From: Wolfiporia cocos
Lineage: Eukaryota > Basidiomycota > Agaricomycetes > Polyporales > Phaeolaceae
Assembly (NCBI GenBank): GCA_029448655.1
Contig: JACCLO010000048.1
Location: 1 to 64,000, forward strand
Direction: 5' to 3'
DNA: 64,000 nucleotides
Under the pieces are notes generated by a model that did no database searches, was not told the origin of the DNA, and worked only from the letters and a program-made list of their open reading frames with translations. The stretch's first letter is position 1; every line of letters starts with the position of its first letter. Both the position numbers and the translations under genes were made by a program. Positions 52,800 through 64,000 of the stretch are shown here, one piece after another.

Positions 52800-53611
52800 C
52801 TGTCTGATGTGACGTTCTGCCGCGCACGCTTGTTCGATTGAGTGCCCGGAGTGCAGTACATGGCGCTGATTACGCATATAAGTGAGCGATCAGATGCGGA
52901 GCTGATGATGACTTCCACATCAGGGTGGAGATTTGGCGATGGCGCTGGATAGTTGTGAGTGAGTGAGAGGTGATGAGAACGCCATCTATATTCCGACGGC
53001 CGATAGTGACTACGGTGAGTAATGTGCGTAGTTGAGCTTTTGATGGTGCGGTCACTGACCGAGACCGTCTACACTCAAGATCTCGTCGATGCTCTGTACG
53101 GCCTCAAGTCGTTCGCAGATGCGAGGTATTCTGACGCCATCAGTCCCCATGTGCTCTGTGTAAATGGACTGCCGAATCCACGGATACCTGGACCCCTTGG
53201 GGGGAAGCGCGCCGCAGCAACGATCGACTTGGCTTGAGCGGCGGTTGATACCTATCAGATTGACGTATATGTACCACGACCGACTAGCCCAGCGTGTTCT
53301 ACATACCATTGGAACCAGCACTCCCCGGGCGCCGGCATCAAGCCCATACTTGATTTGCCACCGACACTACCGTCTGCACACGCCCCTGTTGCAGGTATTC
53401 TGACAATAGTGCTGGGCGCCGAGCTTCCGAGCCCCGATATTGTTTGGATGGATTCGGCAGCGCCTGGCTGAAGAGATGTCATGCCATGCTCACAATCAAT
53501 GAGCAGCCATGAGAGATGGGGCGAGGCGAGCGCAGCAGTGCGCGCTTTCAAAGCACCTGGCAGCGTGATCCATGCGCCGAACGCTGGCTTCGATGCGCGA
53601 AAGGGCTTCAA
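52800..53611 (-). pseudogene. HpcH/HpaI-type aldolase, degenerate
   Basis: Members of this family cleave or join 2-keto acids at a metal centre. Reading right to left: FGAWITLPGALKARTAAL, LLIDCEHGM (the usual D-T/C-EH motif), then VRIPATGACADGSV. A one-base loss near 53358-53365 changes frame to QIKYGLDAGARGVLVPM. An intron (GTATG...GATAG) follows, then GIRGFGSPFTQSTWG, typical for the family. Next come a deletion after YLASAN and the shifted pieces QSIDEILSVDGL, FIGRRNID and NLHPDVEVII. The order is right, but several frame changes and a missing C-terminus argue for a pseudogene. A rapidly assembled sequence with errors is the alternative. Confidence 0.7.
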
Positions 53612-53619
53612 GAAGACGG

Positions 53620-55100
53620 TGCATTATACTCCGCTGTGGAATTGTTGCGATGACAATACATTACATTCATTGACTTGGTGCTTGTGGACAGATCCTCGCC
53701 GAACACAGACTCCGACCGTTGCATCTTGGCCTGCTCCGCACGTGGGCAAGCAAGATTAGATGCGAGAAATCCCTGGTAGAAATAATAACCAGAAAGCACC
53801 CCCGTCACTGTGCGCAGACACCAGCGGCATCCGAGCCACCGCTGCCTCGTTGCAGCACGCTCACCGACGCCACACACAACTGTGGTGTTCCTGTTGAATC
53901 GGAATAGTTTGTTGCCCAGAATGGCTAGGGTGAATAGTACAGCAATGGACCATGCGTATACGCGAAGTTACTAACCACCTGCCAATGCAGCGGAAAGGCC
54001 AGCGAAGAGGCCGTCTCTCCGAGCTTCCTGTGGAGGTTGGCGTGTGAATGTCATCATTATCGAGATTGGAATGGATGGATATAGATTTCCCTACAGTTGT
54101 ACATCTTGCTACAGCATCATCGGGAGCCACAAGTGAAGTGTCGGCGGCGTTGGGCATAGTGATAAATTATGGAACGCGATGCGTTTGCGGACTTGATGCG
54201 GACAGATAAACGTGTGCACCACTTAGTAACTCAAATAGAATTAATAATTCCCCTGCCTGACACACGGCGTGCGCGCGCTAACATCACCCCGCGTCACATA
54301 AGCTCGACGTCACGACTTCGTGACTGAGCGCGTCAAAGTCTCGCGTGGAGCTCGCTGTGGCTGGCATCGTAGACATTGGGCTTCTTCTTGTATGTGGATA
54401 ACTCACTGGAAATATCGGCGAACAAGCGCAAACTGTCTTCAGACATATCAAATACTTTCAGTTCCATCGAGGGTACGTTATATGCGCTCAATTGCACGGA
54501 TCTTATTTACAGCAACATCCTCCATTCGTGTAGACGCTTTGATCAGCGTCAAGCAGAAACTCGGGGATAGTAGTCGTAGCAGTCGGGTCTCTATATGCGC
54601 CGAACTATACCAGCTGGCATATCTCTCCGAGTCTTTCTCCCAGCAGCGCCTGCGGTCGAACAAGGATTGGATCCATCAAGTGGATATCCTAGATCGTGAA
54701 GGTGGGCACACTATTTCTGGGTTTCTTCCAACTACCACATATGATCCGCAGGGGTCAATCTGTGGAATCCATCTGCCTTGTCTCGCGATATGGATGATGA
54801 GGATACTTGAAATGTGAATGCTGCATGTGAGTCTAGTTCATCATGCCGAGAGTGTCTCACCGTACCATCCCCAATCACCGGTTCGGCTATCCGTACAGTG
54901 AAGTTGGCCGGATTCCGCCTCGTTGAAGCCGGATTAGAGAACAAGCCAGCCATTGACAGTGAGACAATCATCCATCACGATGTCACCTAGTTTGAGATCG
55001 CTTCTCCACAGCTCTCATCCATGTGCTGCAGCTCGCAAGCAAAGCCGGCGTTAGCATGTCAGGTACAACCATCAGTTCGCGTGCGGACTCCCAAGACGGG
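53620..55100. other. No gene model supported
   Basis: Frames around 54376-54480 (DNSLEISANKRKLSSDISNT) look slightly protein-like but cannot be joined into a gene. No transposon ends were found. Confidence 0.35.
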
Positions 55101-55129
55101 CCGCTTACTCAGAAAATGTGAATTCTAGC

Positions 55130-56885
55130 GATCGGACGCCATGATCTTGCAGGCTCCGTGCTTGCATGTGCAGCGAAGGTATGACTACTATCCGCCCCAT
55201 GAGTGCACGCCAATGTGATTTCTCCTGAAGGATTGGTACCGTCTTCTCACCTGAATCGAAGTTAGCAGCCGCCCTCGGGCGATGACAGGGGCGACGCACC
55301 TGATCCGAGTACGATGACATCGTCAGCACGCCCGACACTTCATATGCGACATCAGACTTTATTTGCCAATCATATTGACTGCGACGTACATTCGCCAGAG
55401 ACCAGGCTTGGCCGGATGTGGTTCCCAAAGGTCGGATGTGGCAAAGCCACGCTCCCCATTTGGCATATTCTCGATGCAAGGCTGGTGTGTCTCGCACGTC
55501 TGCACGCACATGCACGCCATACCTCAGTATACTTCGGGCGGCTACATCGTTACATTTTGGCACGCACCAACATCTGCAGCTCGAATGTCCCGTCTCCCTG
55601 AGGAACCCAGCGACATACACTCTCTGGGAAGCTGCATCCATTCCCAGTCGGCGCGCTTCTTGCCAATAGGGCTCGGCTCTTCGACGCCGTCATCGAACAC
55701 GCATGTCACCAGGCCGAATTCGGTTGCACCGTAGCACGCCAACAGGCGCACGCCTTTATCCACGAGCTTCTCACCATTCGCCCTGGAGAGCGGGCCGCCG
55801 GCGAATATCTAAGACGTGAGTGATAAGCGAGTTGCTCCCTCGACCAGCGCAATGTGATGCAGGTACTGACAAGAGCCTGAAGAGACGCAAGGTACTTCGC
55901 GTCATCCTCGTTCTGCGACCACGCCTGGCGAAAACAGTACTTTTAGCAATCACAGGCACACTACACAACCAGAGCCTACCTCGACGAAAGCAGGGACGCT
56001 CTCGATAGCCGTGCAGCCTGTCTTGCGCGCCGTCTCAATTGTGTTCTGCGGGGTCGGCACGACCGGGGGCGCTGACACGATCGCGCGCGGGGGGAACAGC
56101 GACGTCGGCTGGCCGGACAAGAGCGGCGCGTACAGCTGCGAGCAGAGTCCCATTACGTGGAACGGCGGTAGCGCCATGCACCCCCACCGTATCGCCTTCC
56201 TGCGCGACTCCACGAAGATGGGCATCCTGCACCAGTGTAGGATCGTCGTGTGCGTGTGCGGGATCGGCTTCGGGAAGCCGGTGGAGCCTGAGGAGTGCAG
56301 GTAGAGCACAACATCCGATGGCGACGCCGCGCACGCGGGCGGCGGGTAAGGGCCCGAGACGGCACGCGGCGGGTCGAAGGAGGGCGCGAGCGTCGGGAAG
56401 ACGTCCGTGAGCGCGGGCAGGTCGTCGACGTGCATGGCGAATCCGCTCGGCAGGCTCTCCCGGACCGCGTCAGTGAATGGGGCGAAGGTGGGCTGTGAGA
56501 CGATGCGATGGCAGCTCGTGTGCTCCATCAGGCTTGCTATTGCGGGCACGGAGTTGCGGGAGGACATAGGGAAGGGGACGAGCCCCGCACGGATCAGACC
56601 CGCGACGAGCGCATGGTAGAGCAGAGTATCGCAGTTCGCGATGATAGCGACAACGGCGCCCTCTTCGCCCTTCCGTCCGGGCCTGAAGGAGTGGGCAACG
56701 CGGTGAATTGCCTGAGCGAACTCGAGGAACGATATACTTCCGAGCGTATCAGAAGACAAGTCTGGAAACAGGAAGAGAAAGAACGGAGAGGTGGAATTGT
56801 ATTCGGCATGGAAGTCGACGAGCCCAGGGATGAGAGATAGCGAACCGTTGAGGGGCGGGAGTACAGGCGATGCAGATGCAGACAT
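55130..56885 (-). pseudogene. AMP-binding (adenylate-forming) enzyme, truncated
   Basis: From ATG at 56885: MSASASPVLPPLNGSLS; YLHSSGSTGFPKPIPHTH (the P-loop-like A3 motif); PPFHVMGL; AIESVPAFVE. An intron follows, then RLLACYGATEFGLVT (A5) near 55690-55750. The part WVPQGDGTFELQML (about 55585) needs a frame change from the upstream frame. It is followed by GERGFATSDLWEPHPAKPG (A7 region) and, after an intron, SGEKTVPILQE near 55220-55240. This is the adenylation domain of basidiomycete NRPS-like reductases. The carrier and NAD-binding reductase domains that should follow are absent before 55100, so it appears truncated and inactive as a reductase. Confidence 0.65.
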
Positions 56886-56889
56886 ATCT

Positions 56890-59327
56890 GCCAGAAGCTG
56901 AACAGAGTGGATTATAATGATTCTGATGGAGTATGTGGGTGCTGAGAATGAGGCCTATTTAAACGAAGTTCTCGAGCCATCCCCGTGACGCGGGAAGGTC
57001 CATCGGTGAATATTTGAATGGCTTGCCGGTGCGCTGCGGGTCAGTTGTCCTCATGAATCCGAGCAGGTAGGTAATCGTCTACTGGTGTCAGTATCGAGTG
57101 TGGCGTACTAGATCCTGAGGCCTGAAGAGTGGCCGGCCGAGCTCGGCATCTGTTAGCCGACCAAATGTGAGACCGCGGTGATCTCGGAGCGTTCCTTTCG
57201 TTATCGTCGCAGAAAGCCGCGAAGGTTCTCTCCAGCGATCGGAGGCTAGTCGATTGGAGTCCCGCACAGCCTCGCACCTCCAGCCTTCCTGAGACGCAGG
57301 GGCACGACATAATCAGCAGCCCAGTACATCTTCGACGGGCGCGGAACATTCTTGCTGATATTCTAGAGCTGTCAGCATCATCACCTTGGGGCCCGCGGCC
57401 ACGACAGCCGACGCAGAATTCCGCCAACGATTGCGATCGTCAGATTTTGGGGAGTTGGTATCATGCAGCAAAATAAACTAACGCGTAAAGCATGGGCAAC
57501 TGATCTTCCCGCATAGCCTGTCTATCGCTATGTGACTCGTCAAAGTCCGCCAGCGGCTTCGACGCCCGGAAGGACTCACTGCTGGAAGTGAGAGATTGAA
57601 GATTGATCTAGACGTTTCTCCTACGAGTGTGGCCAAGTGGCAAAAAGAGCGGAGCTGCATGGACGTCGGAAATGATAGAAGAGCCTTTCATTTCGGACCA
57701 ACTGCGCATTTGAGCTGGCACATTCCAACCACCGTGCCCGCCAGGCCATTCCAGGCTGAGCATGTCCGGCATTGCTCATACCGACACTGCCGGGCGGTGA
57801 AAGGCTCAGACTAACCCGATGGTAAACAAAAGTGGTTCCGGCTGTATGATAACGATATGGCAACAACACATCGCTTGCAATCCTTCCAGGAGGCTCTCGG
57901 CTCCACGTGAATTACTTCATCTGCACTACATTGACCAAATCTCACTGTTCCTGTACAACACAATTTCCTAAGAATCCTAACATGCGAGGGCGCATATTTC
58001 GTATCATGTCAAGTCGATAGTTGCTAAATACAGATAAAATGGGTCAGAGCTGGTAGCAATGGGCGCCCAATGCCTCTGACAATTATTTGGGGCGTTCACC
58101 TTGAATTTATAGTGCAAGGATAGCTCTTCAGAGCCTCGCCTTCCCGATTCCGAAACACACAATTAGATTGCATATTCTCGCCATGTCAGTAGTAAGTTAA
58201 TACACCGCAAGTAGTCAGACGATCGTCCGCGAGAAAGGCTAATCGATTCAGAAGTCCTGCTCTAAACTGTTCCCTCACCTGCTTAATGTCATGCCCAGTG
58301 TGACTGTCCGTTCGTAGGCTTGCTGGTTCACTCGCCTCCCAACGTTTGCGACACGGTACCGTTGCACAATAGCTACCTCCTTGATTTGTCAGAGCACTCT
58401 TGCTGCGGAAGACTTTGCGGGTTCTGGAGACATAAATATCTACTTTCGCAACGTACGCTACACATGCGCCGATGGCGTTGTTTGTCACGAAACATGTTCT
58501 GCTCTTCTTGCGTACTTTGCTACTCACCAGTGCACTCCCAGGAGTTGTAGCTATGTGTACCTGTAGCACAGATGGCATAATATGTCCCATTGTTCTTACC
58601 TTCGCCTCACAAACACGCTCGTGTATCGCTTCGTTCTTCGATGAAACTGCAGTTTTCGCTGATGTGTGAACTGAGCACTTAGGTGATGACTGACTTCAGG
58701 GCCTGTAGTCCGGCATTCAGTACGTTTAGTGCAAAGTAGCGGGCCATGTCGGAACCGGCGCTACTTCATTATCAAGCAATATAAGAACAGAGATGAGTAG
58801 ATAGATACTCAGCGTGGGTGGCGCCCACGCTTCAATGTGGCTTGCTAATCCGTGTTCATGCTATTTGCACGGCATGCTACACGATCGAAGTGTTGTAATA
58901 GAGGTTTTTTTACTAACGATAATTATGACTCGCCCTTTTCCGAGGTTGTGCAAGAATTATGAGAACGAGGTATGGCATCATTGATACCCTACAGTGTTTT
59001 CGTACATCCGATGCGGGTTAACAGTACTTGGATACAGTTACTGGTATGCGTCACAAAGATCAAGGACTACGCTCTACCCACTCCATTTTAAAAACTTAGT
59101 AGTGGAGCTCAAAAAATCCGTGCCACAGTCAATTTTATTGTTAGCAAAACACCTCTAATTCGAGAGTGATTGTGGAGGCGACGGGGGGACTGCATCTAGC
59201 ACTTAAATCATATGGGTCAGTGTTGGACCACGATGGAGCGATCGCCGCCACCGCCCGTCCGATCCGCTCAGATCTTGTGACGCACTAGTACTAGTGACAG
59301 GTGCCACCACAGCGCGGTCACGCCGAA
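56890..59327. other. Long intergenic stretch, no gene seen
   Basis: Only short frames of biased composition. No LTR ends, hAT ends or hairpin blocks seen. It includes the upstream region of the AMP-binding gene. Confidence 0.4.
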
Positions 59328-59695
59328 TCACCTGTTCGTGCGACTCAGGACCAGGAAGAAGATAAGACGGTGTCCGAGGAAGGTCCGACTGTGATGGAGG
59401 TCGATTCGTAGGGCGTCGTCTGGTGGATGTGTCGCATCGCGAGCACGGCCGTGTTGCATTGTGTTTTCGAGCTGTTGTTCATGGCTTTCGTTTGACTCGG
59501 CGTAGACACCGTCGAACGCGGGGCCTGGAGCCGCACTGGCCGCACCGCTGGGCAGCTGAGGCTGGAGGGAGCTGTATCGGCACCGTGAGAGGACGCGAGA
59601 GTCTGGCGTCGGCGACACCGACCTGGAACGGGCTTGGCGCAGCGAGTGCGCAGACGGGTTGAAATGTCCGCACTTCGGGCAGACATATTCTGCAC
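59328..59695 (-). pseudogene. Lunapark-like C-terminal fragment
   Basis: After an acceptor-like GTGCAG at about 59695 the minus strand reads EYVCPKCGHFNPSAHSLRQA. This resembles the second Cys pair of the Lunapark zinc ribbon (ER network protein). A Ser/Pro-rich tail follows to the stop at 59328. The first Cys pair and membrane segments were not found upstream, so it is a fragment, or the identification is wrong. Confidence 0.35.
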
Positions 59696-60072
59696 GTGGC
59701 GGGTGACGGTCAAGGGCAAGGTCAGGTGGGAGGTGCTGACGTCGACCCCACAGCCAATTGGTCGCTGACCGTCGTAAAGGGCACAGAATTGTACATACCA
59801 AGTGTATCGCCGGCTCATGACCACGAAGATAATGATAAGTTGGGCGCTGCAAGTCACGAATGCCGGATAGACCGTTATCGAGCAATGGGAAGTGTTTGAG
59901 TGGAGAGCGAATAAGCGCCGATCACTGGGTCCAGCGCGGGCATTATATTGCACATGGCCGGCGAATGAGCACCCAGCGATGTGGCACGTGCTGCGTATCA
60001 CGCTGCATCCGTGCTGTGGGAATGCCACGCTGTCACCTTACACCCAATCCACTCTGCAACGATCTGATAATA

Positions 60073-60692
60073 ATGGAGCCAACAGAGGTCCAAATTTACG
60101 GATTGAATCTTTTGAAGGAACACACAGACATGTTTCATAATCACATATCCACTGCTTTCCCGACACAGATTGGTGAACTATACAAATGGCATGCCAAGGG
60201 CAGGCATGCATTGGTACATTACATTCTTTTTATTTTTGCTACTCTACTAATGAATGCAAAGTTGTATACTGAGGAGATAATCAGAGATTTTCGATTGGAG
60301 GACGACGAACTAGCAACCAACTTCCACAGAGACCCTAGGATTTTATTAGGTCGTCAAAAACTTGATTTTGCCTTGAAGTTATTCAACCTTGGGCTGGATG
60401 CTGAGGCATTCCAGCTACCCAAGTTGGAGATTGAGCTGAAGGAAGGGCCCAAGACTGACACTACAGACCAGAATGCAGATTGCAGAGGAATAGTAAGTCT
60501 TGTGAATGATTAGCACAAAATGGCTTGAATTTAAATTTCTGCATCTAGAAGCGGCCTACTTCAGAATTGGAAGAAGCAGGCCAGGGTCCCAAGCGCCAAA
60601 AAGTGGAGGAGAGACTTCCTCAATTTTTGCCTCTAGGTGATGGCAAACCATCCTCCAAGTTGGAAGATTGGGAAGATGAAGCCTCAAAGTAG
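60073..60692 (+). CDS. Hypothetical protein, two exons
   Basis: ATG at 60073 (MEPTEVQIYGLNLLKEHTD). The first exon runs to 60493, with a hydrophobic stretch ALVHYILFIFATLLM that could be a membrane helix. The intron 60494-60548 starts GTAAGTC and ends TCTAG, phase 0. Exon 2 reads KRPTSELEEAGQGPKRQKVEE and ends at TAG 60690-60692. The product is about 188 residues with a basic, nuclear-signal-like patch. The AT content is higher than in neighbouring genes, so it may be transposon-derived. No family recognised. Confidence 0.5.
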
Positions 60693-60699
60693 TATGTAT

Positions 60700-61049
60700 G
60701 TCATTTTACATTCTCATTGAAGCAGCTTGCAGTTTACTGAGGCTTGAGTACAGAATGCTTTCATGATGGTTTAGGACTGTATAGGGTGTACATACTTGCA
60801 AATAGGAATCTGCATGAGGTTGTCCTTTGTCTCAACATACATATCTATCACCGTGATCACACCCTGTGAACATCCTTGCACACATCAAATATGTAGTCAT
60901 AGCATGATCATGCTTGCCCTCATGTGCAAATACTAGTGAGAAATGCTCCACTTCCACTTCAGCGACTGCTGATGAGTACTGGAAAGAAAGCTCAGTACTT
61001 TGGAAGGAAGATACATCACCATGCATACCAATGCTCATGCTGGTCCGAT
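60700..61049. other. No gene seen
   Basis: Intergenic, between convergent genes. Likely holds both 3' ends. Confidence 0.4.
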
Positions 61050-62400
61050 TCAGTGAATACTGGTTGGAATGAATGTCAGCTGGGTAGCAAAGACAGTGCC
61101 ACAATGTACCTTGAAATCATCACCGTTGAAGATAAGGATATCTCCGTGCTCTAGGGTCACGAGGAGTACCGGCCCCTCCCTTTTGACAGATTTCGTAATG
61201 GAGTCTGTGATTTGAGCAACTTGCATATCCAGAATGCTCACACTGTTACTCGGCGCTGGGACATCGGAATCGTCTATGTCCATAGGCCCGCATGAGTCGT
61301 TAGCTCCGTGCGGGAGTTCCTTCTTAGGAGATCCACGCTCTGCGACGGTGATTGGCAGAAGCTGCTGTACACCTGGAGCTAATGATTTGGGGCGCATCGA
61401 CAACTCTGCATCGGCGCCGAGGTACATCATGTATACAGGGGAATTTTTCGCAGCAAGCACGTTCTGGCACAACTTCTGTCTTGGGGAAAGCCATGAATAG
61501 TAAATTCAGAACTCACCTTCTTTGAGCCAGGGAGAACCCAAGCCAAGTAATTCATTTCTGTCCCCCTCCTTCAGCGGCCAAGCGGCTTTGAAGCAGTGCG
61601 TGTGCTTGCAATATACAGAGCGGGGCATGTGTCGTGGCCGCTGTCGTATCTTGATTGTTGAATGAGCAGGTGTAATAGGCCTCTGCGGACGCACAGAATG
61701 TTTTAGAATCAATACATACGCACCGCTGTCCGTGCTCACCTTTAAAGGAACCCTTGCTATCCTGGAGCAATGACAATTCAACTTTCGTCAGCATCTCTCT
61801 GAAGAGCCTGGTCGGCTGCTCCTGCAACTCTGCCCCGTTACAGGTATAAATAAATAAATAAATAAGCTTGGCAGAGACGCCATCCTTTGTCATATACGCT
61901 AAACGCGAGCCATCAGCAACGTCCGTTACGGTGGTTTGACACGCTCGGACGGCCTGTCACACGACAATGTCACTGGAGAAATACCACGGGAATTATGCAT
62001 GGTATGAACATCCGCAGGAGGTATACAGTTGCTTTCCTGCGCGAATGTATGAGTGCTTGCTTCGGCCGCCTCTGGTAGGCACACTCACTGAGCATCCGCT
62101 ACACAGTTAATACCATAAATTTCGCTGAGCATTCAGTTTTCCACACTTTACGCATTGCCTTCCGCCATGATAGCTTGTGGCCGAGATGCCATACTCGAAG
62201 TCGGCATCATTGATGATGTGGTGAAGAATGGGGAGGAAGAAAGTGGAAAGGATTGAACATGATATTAGGGTCTGTCTGGTCTGCTCCGATGGAAGGAGGG
62301 GCCTGCCACCAGGGATCAGCACTCCGATCCACCGTTTCGCTACCGGGTACCCAATCGAAAGTGAATTGCCACGAAAATAGTTCTTGACCAGCATCGTTTC
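61050..62400 (-). CDS. Zinc-ribbon protein with possible AlkB-like C-terminal part, probably degenerate
   Basis: Right to left: HIINDADFEYGISATSYHG, QCVKCGKLNAQRNLWY, a TAA, then LCSGCS. Together these would be a CX2C...CX2C zinc ribbon. Frames through 61550-61890 follow (EMLTKVELSLLQDSKG), then 61472-61250 (SPVYMMYLGADAELSMRPKS). It ends with VTLEHGDILIFNGDDFKVHC, which recalls the double-stranded beta-helix end of 2-oxoglutarate oxygenases of the AlkB type. The introns are not well resolved and there is at least one stop in the ribbon. Function is inferred from weak similarity only. Confidence 0.35.
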
Positions 62401-62459
62401 TCCCCTGTCATTTGTTCAGCATGCCATCGAAAGGTACCCACGTAGATATCGATGAGATA

Positions 62460-63290
62460 CCATGTTTATGGATTTGATTCCAAAGAAACCCAGGTGTGTA
62501 CAGCCATATTGTTCGCGGAGACTGAATGGCGCCGATTCGAAGACTCTGCACAGCACGATGCAATCCGGACTATCACTTTTGTGGCTGTCCAATAGAACCT
62601 TAGCTTCGGGTGGTGGGCTGATCGGCCGGTTTGAACGACGCGAAGATGTCGGGACTGCACTGTTGAGATAGCTCCGGTGCTTTGTTGGTCAGCGTGCTCG
62701 GATCATGTCTGGGTTGCAGTTTAAAACTCCCAGAGGTCGAAACATGAGCAGTACATCATTGCAATAGAACCTAACCAGAATGATGCAGAATCGGAGGCAC
62801 CAAGGAGGAGTCTGACTTGGATATCGTGGTGATTTTGATGGGGTTGATGATCAAAGGGATTCGATTCTCGTTGACATCCGTCATGATCATAGATGGCAGA
62901 GGACGATCTTGGTGATAGAGTACGTGCCCGTCGCCGTGATTGGCATGCACATTTTCAGACTGATGTGTCTGTCGGAGATGGACAACGGCAGCTAGCCAGA
63001 GCTTGGCGGTCTATGGCTAGTACAATGCGCAATTGTACCGGATCAAAGCGCAATTGCTACGTAGGCGCCGGTGGGCGCATTCCTGGGAAGTCATAAAACA
63101 CGGACGGCCCGACAAGTCCGGTTCGCTGCCGCTACGTTTGTGGCGGCCACGGTGATATGTGTCCGCTATTGCTATCTGGGCAGCTTAAGTGCAAGTATGG
63201 ATCGAAAAATGACGCGGCGCCGTCTTTTCCACACTCGTGCGTGTGATCACACAAGTACAGAACCGCTTACTTGTCAAAGGATGTACCCGA
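62460..63290. other. No gene model supported
   Basis: Short frames only. Lies between the zinc-ribbon gene and the 3' end of the MSH4-like gene. Confidence 0.4.
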
Positions 63291-63294
63291 CATA

Positions 63295-64000
63295 CTACAT
63301 GGTATCACGGAGGACCTGCATGATCTCCTTCTGGAATCGAGCAAGATGAGCAGCCAACTCTTCATCGGGTAGCGAGGAATGATCGAGCGCTTGCGTGAGT
63401 TGGGTCCGTAGCTGAGAGCGGACTGAAAGTAGCACCTGCCATAAGGAGTACATACCCTGAGGAGGGCCTTGCGCCGTATGGAGACTTTGTTCGAGCGGCT
63501 ATCCTGCTCCTGGCGTTCCTCCATCTCGCTCAAGGCTTCTGCGACCCGCCTTCCCTCGGCGAGGACGTCATTCGGTAGATCGGCAAGTCGGGCAAGATCA
63601 AGACCTGGCACAGATGAAACTTAGCTCAGCGTACCACACAATATGTCCAACAAACCGTAGTGGCTCGTCTGTTCCGGCGCTCCGTCGACAACTCTGTGAC
63701 GAACAGCAAAGGGCCAAGGTCTCGCAAATGTACGCACCTGTATTGAAAAGTCATGCCAAAGTTCGACGTGGATTGGCGTGACCTCTGCGTCAGAAGTTAA
63801 CAAAGATACACGAAGCGATTGGTATGGAGAACCTGAACGGCAAGATGAAGGCTGACAAGTTCTGTTAGTAACCGAGATGTAATCATTCAAAACCTACTCA
63901 CTTGACAACAGATGGCTGGCGCGACAATGTTGTCGTGAGCTCGCTGAAGTGACTACAGGGCCTGTAAGCAACCCATACATTAGTGATAATGGTACAGGTG
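63295..64000 (-). CDS. MSH4: MutS homologue 4 (MSH4), C-terminal part, runs off the window
   Basis: MSH4 pairs with MSH5 to stabilise meiotic recombination intermediates. Right to left: HFSELTTTLSRQPSVV (the end of the ATPase-domain FATHF..L region, about 63905-63960); small exons ending in RVVDGAPEQTSHYG (about 63655-63700); GLDLARLADLPNDVLAEGRR and EERQEQDSRSNKVSIRR (63470-63605). After an intron (GTATGTAC...CTCAG, about 63415-63462) comes LRTQLTQALDHSSLPDEELA, ending QVLRDTM and TAG at 63295-63297. The VDG...SHYGL.LARLADLP string is the helix-turn-helix clamp typical of MutS homologues. MSH4 is preferred over MSH5 or MSH2 from the C-terminal tail, but a search is needed. The Walker motifs lie outside the window. 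Confidence 0.75.

Noticed and set aside
55105..55641. 178-codon minus-strand frame overlapping the AMP-binding gene
   Set aside because: It is a frame made partly of intron and shifted sequence; the conserved motifs (WVPQGDGTF, GFATSDLW) lie in other frames.
59345..60028. 227-codon minus-strand frame over the Lunapark-like fragment
   Set aside because: It runs in a frame without the CPKC motif and its composition is Arg/Ser-biased; treated as a shadow.

Overview
The window looks like a chromosome segment of a filamentous basidiomycete, probably an agaricomycete (perhaps Polyporales). The genes are split by many introns of about 50 nt with GT...CTNAC...AG signals. Chromodomain Ty3/gypsy elements, hAT and MULE DNA transposons dominate, and several proteins resemble agaricomycete families (kinase-like, AMP-binding, HpcH/HpaI aldolase, MSH4). 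No rRNA, CRISPR or bacterial-type operon was seen.

Layout. (1) 1-7117: two plus-strand multi-exon genes. One is unrecognised (about 500-2362). The other (2733-7117) has the architecture of a meiotic chromosome-axis core protein (Red1/Rec10/SYCP2 type). (2) 8363-11029: a kinase-like gene broken by a single LTR (9238-9936). (3) 11631-22940: a minus-strand gene broken twice, by a full-length chromovirus (12289-20737, here called gypsy1) and by a non-autonomous hAT element (20786-22534) that itself carries a nested LTR. (4) 22990-50855: a nested transposon block. It holds a second chromovirus (gypsy2, 27576-40764), cut by a 6-kb LTR element with no recognisable coding capacity (29902-35950) and by single LTRs, plus a terminal-repeat miniature element, a decayed MULE transposase, and two more hAT copies. 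(5) 51241-56885: a Zn-cluster-like gene broken by an LTR, an aldolase pseudogene, and a truncated AMP-binding enzyme. (6) 59328-64000: a Lunapark-like fragment, two unrecognised or degenerate genes, and the 3' end of MSH4 running off the right edge.

The transposons give the strongest signals. Fourteen LTR insertions have matching 5-bp target duplications (two full elements, twelve single LTRs), and two hAT copies have exact 8-bp duplications (a third is imperfect). Both full-length LTR elements carry, one base inside the 5' LTR, an 11- or 12-nt sequence complementary to an LTR stretch 33-35 nt downstream of a TATA box. This is the geometry of Tf1-type self-priming. Between TATA box and presumed transcript start, most LTRs of the commonest family carry a covarying hairpin with a CTTACA-like loop. 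gypsy1 also shows a candidate -1 frameshift heptamer at the gag/pol junction. The two chromoviruses carry dUTPase domains at different places in pol (before RT in gypsy1, after the chromodomain in gypsy2).

Meiosis-type genes stand at both ends of a decayed, transposon-filled middle. Coordinates of multi-exon genes are hand-read models; exon edges may be off by a few codons.
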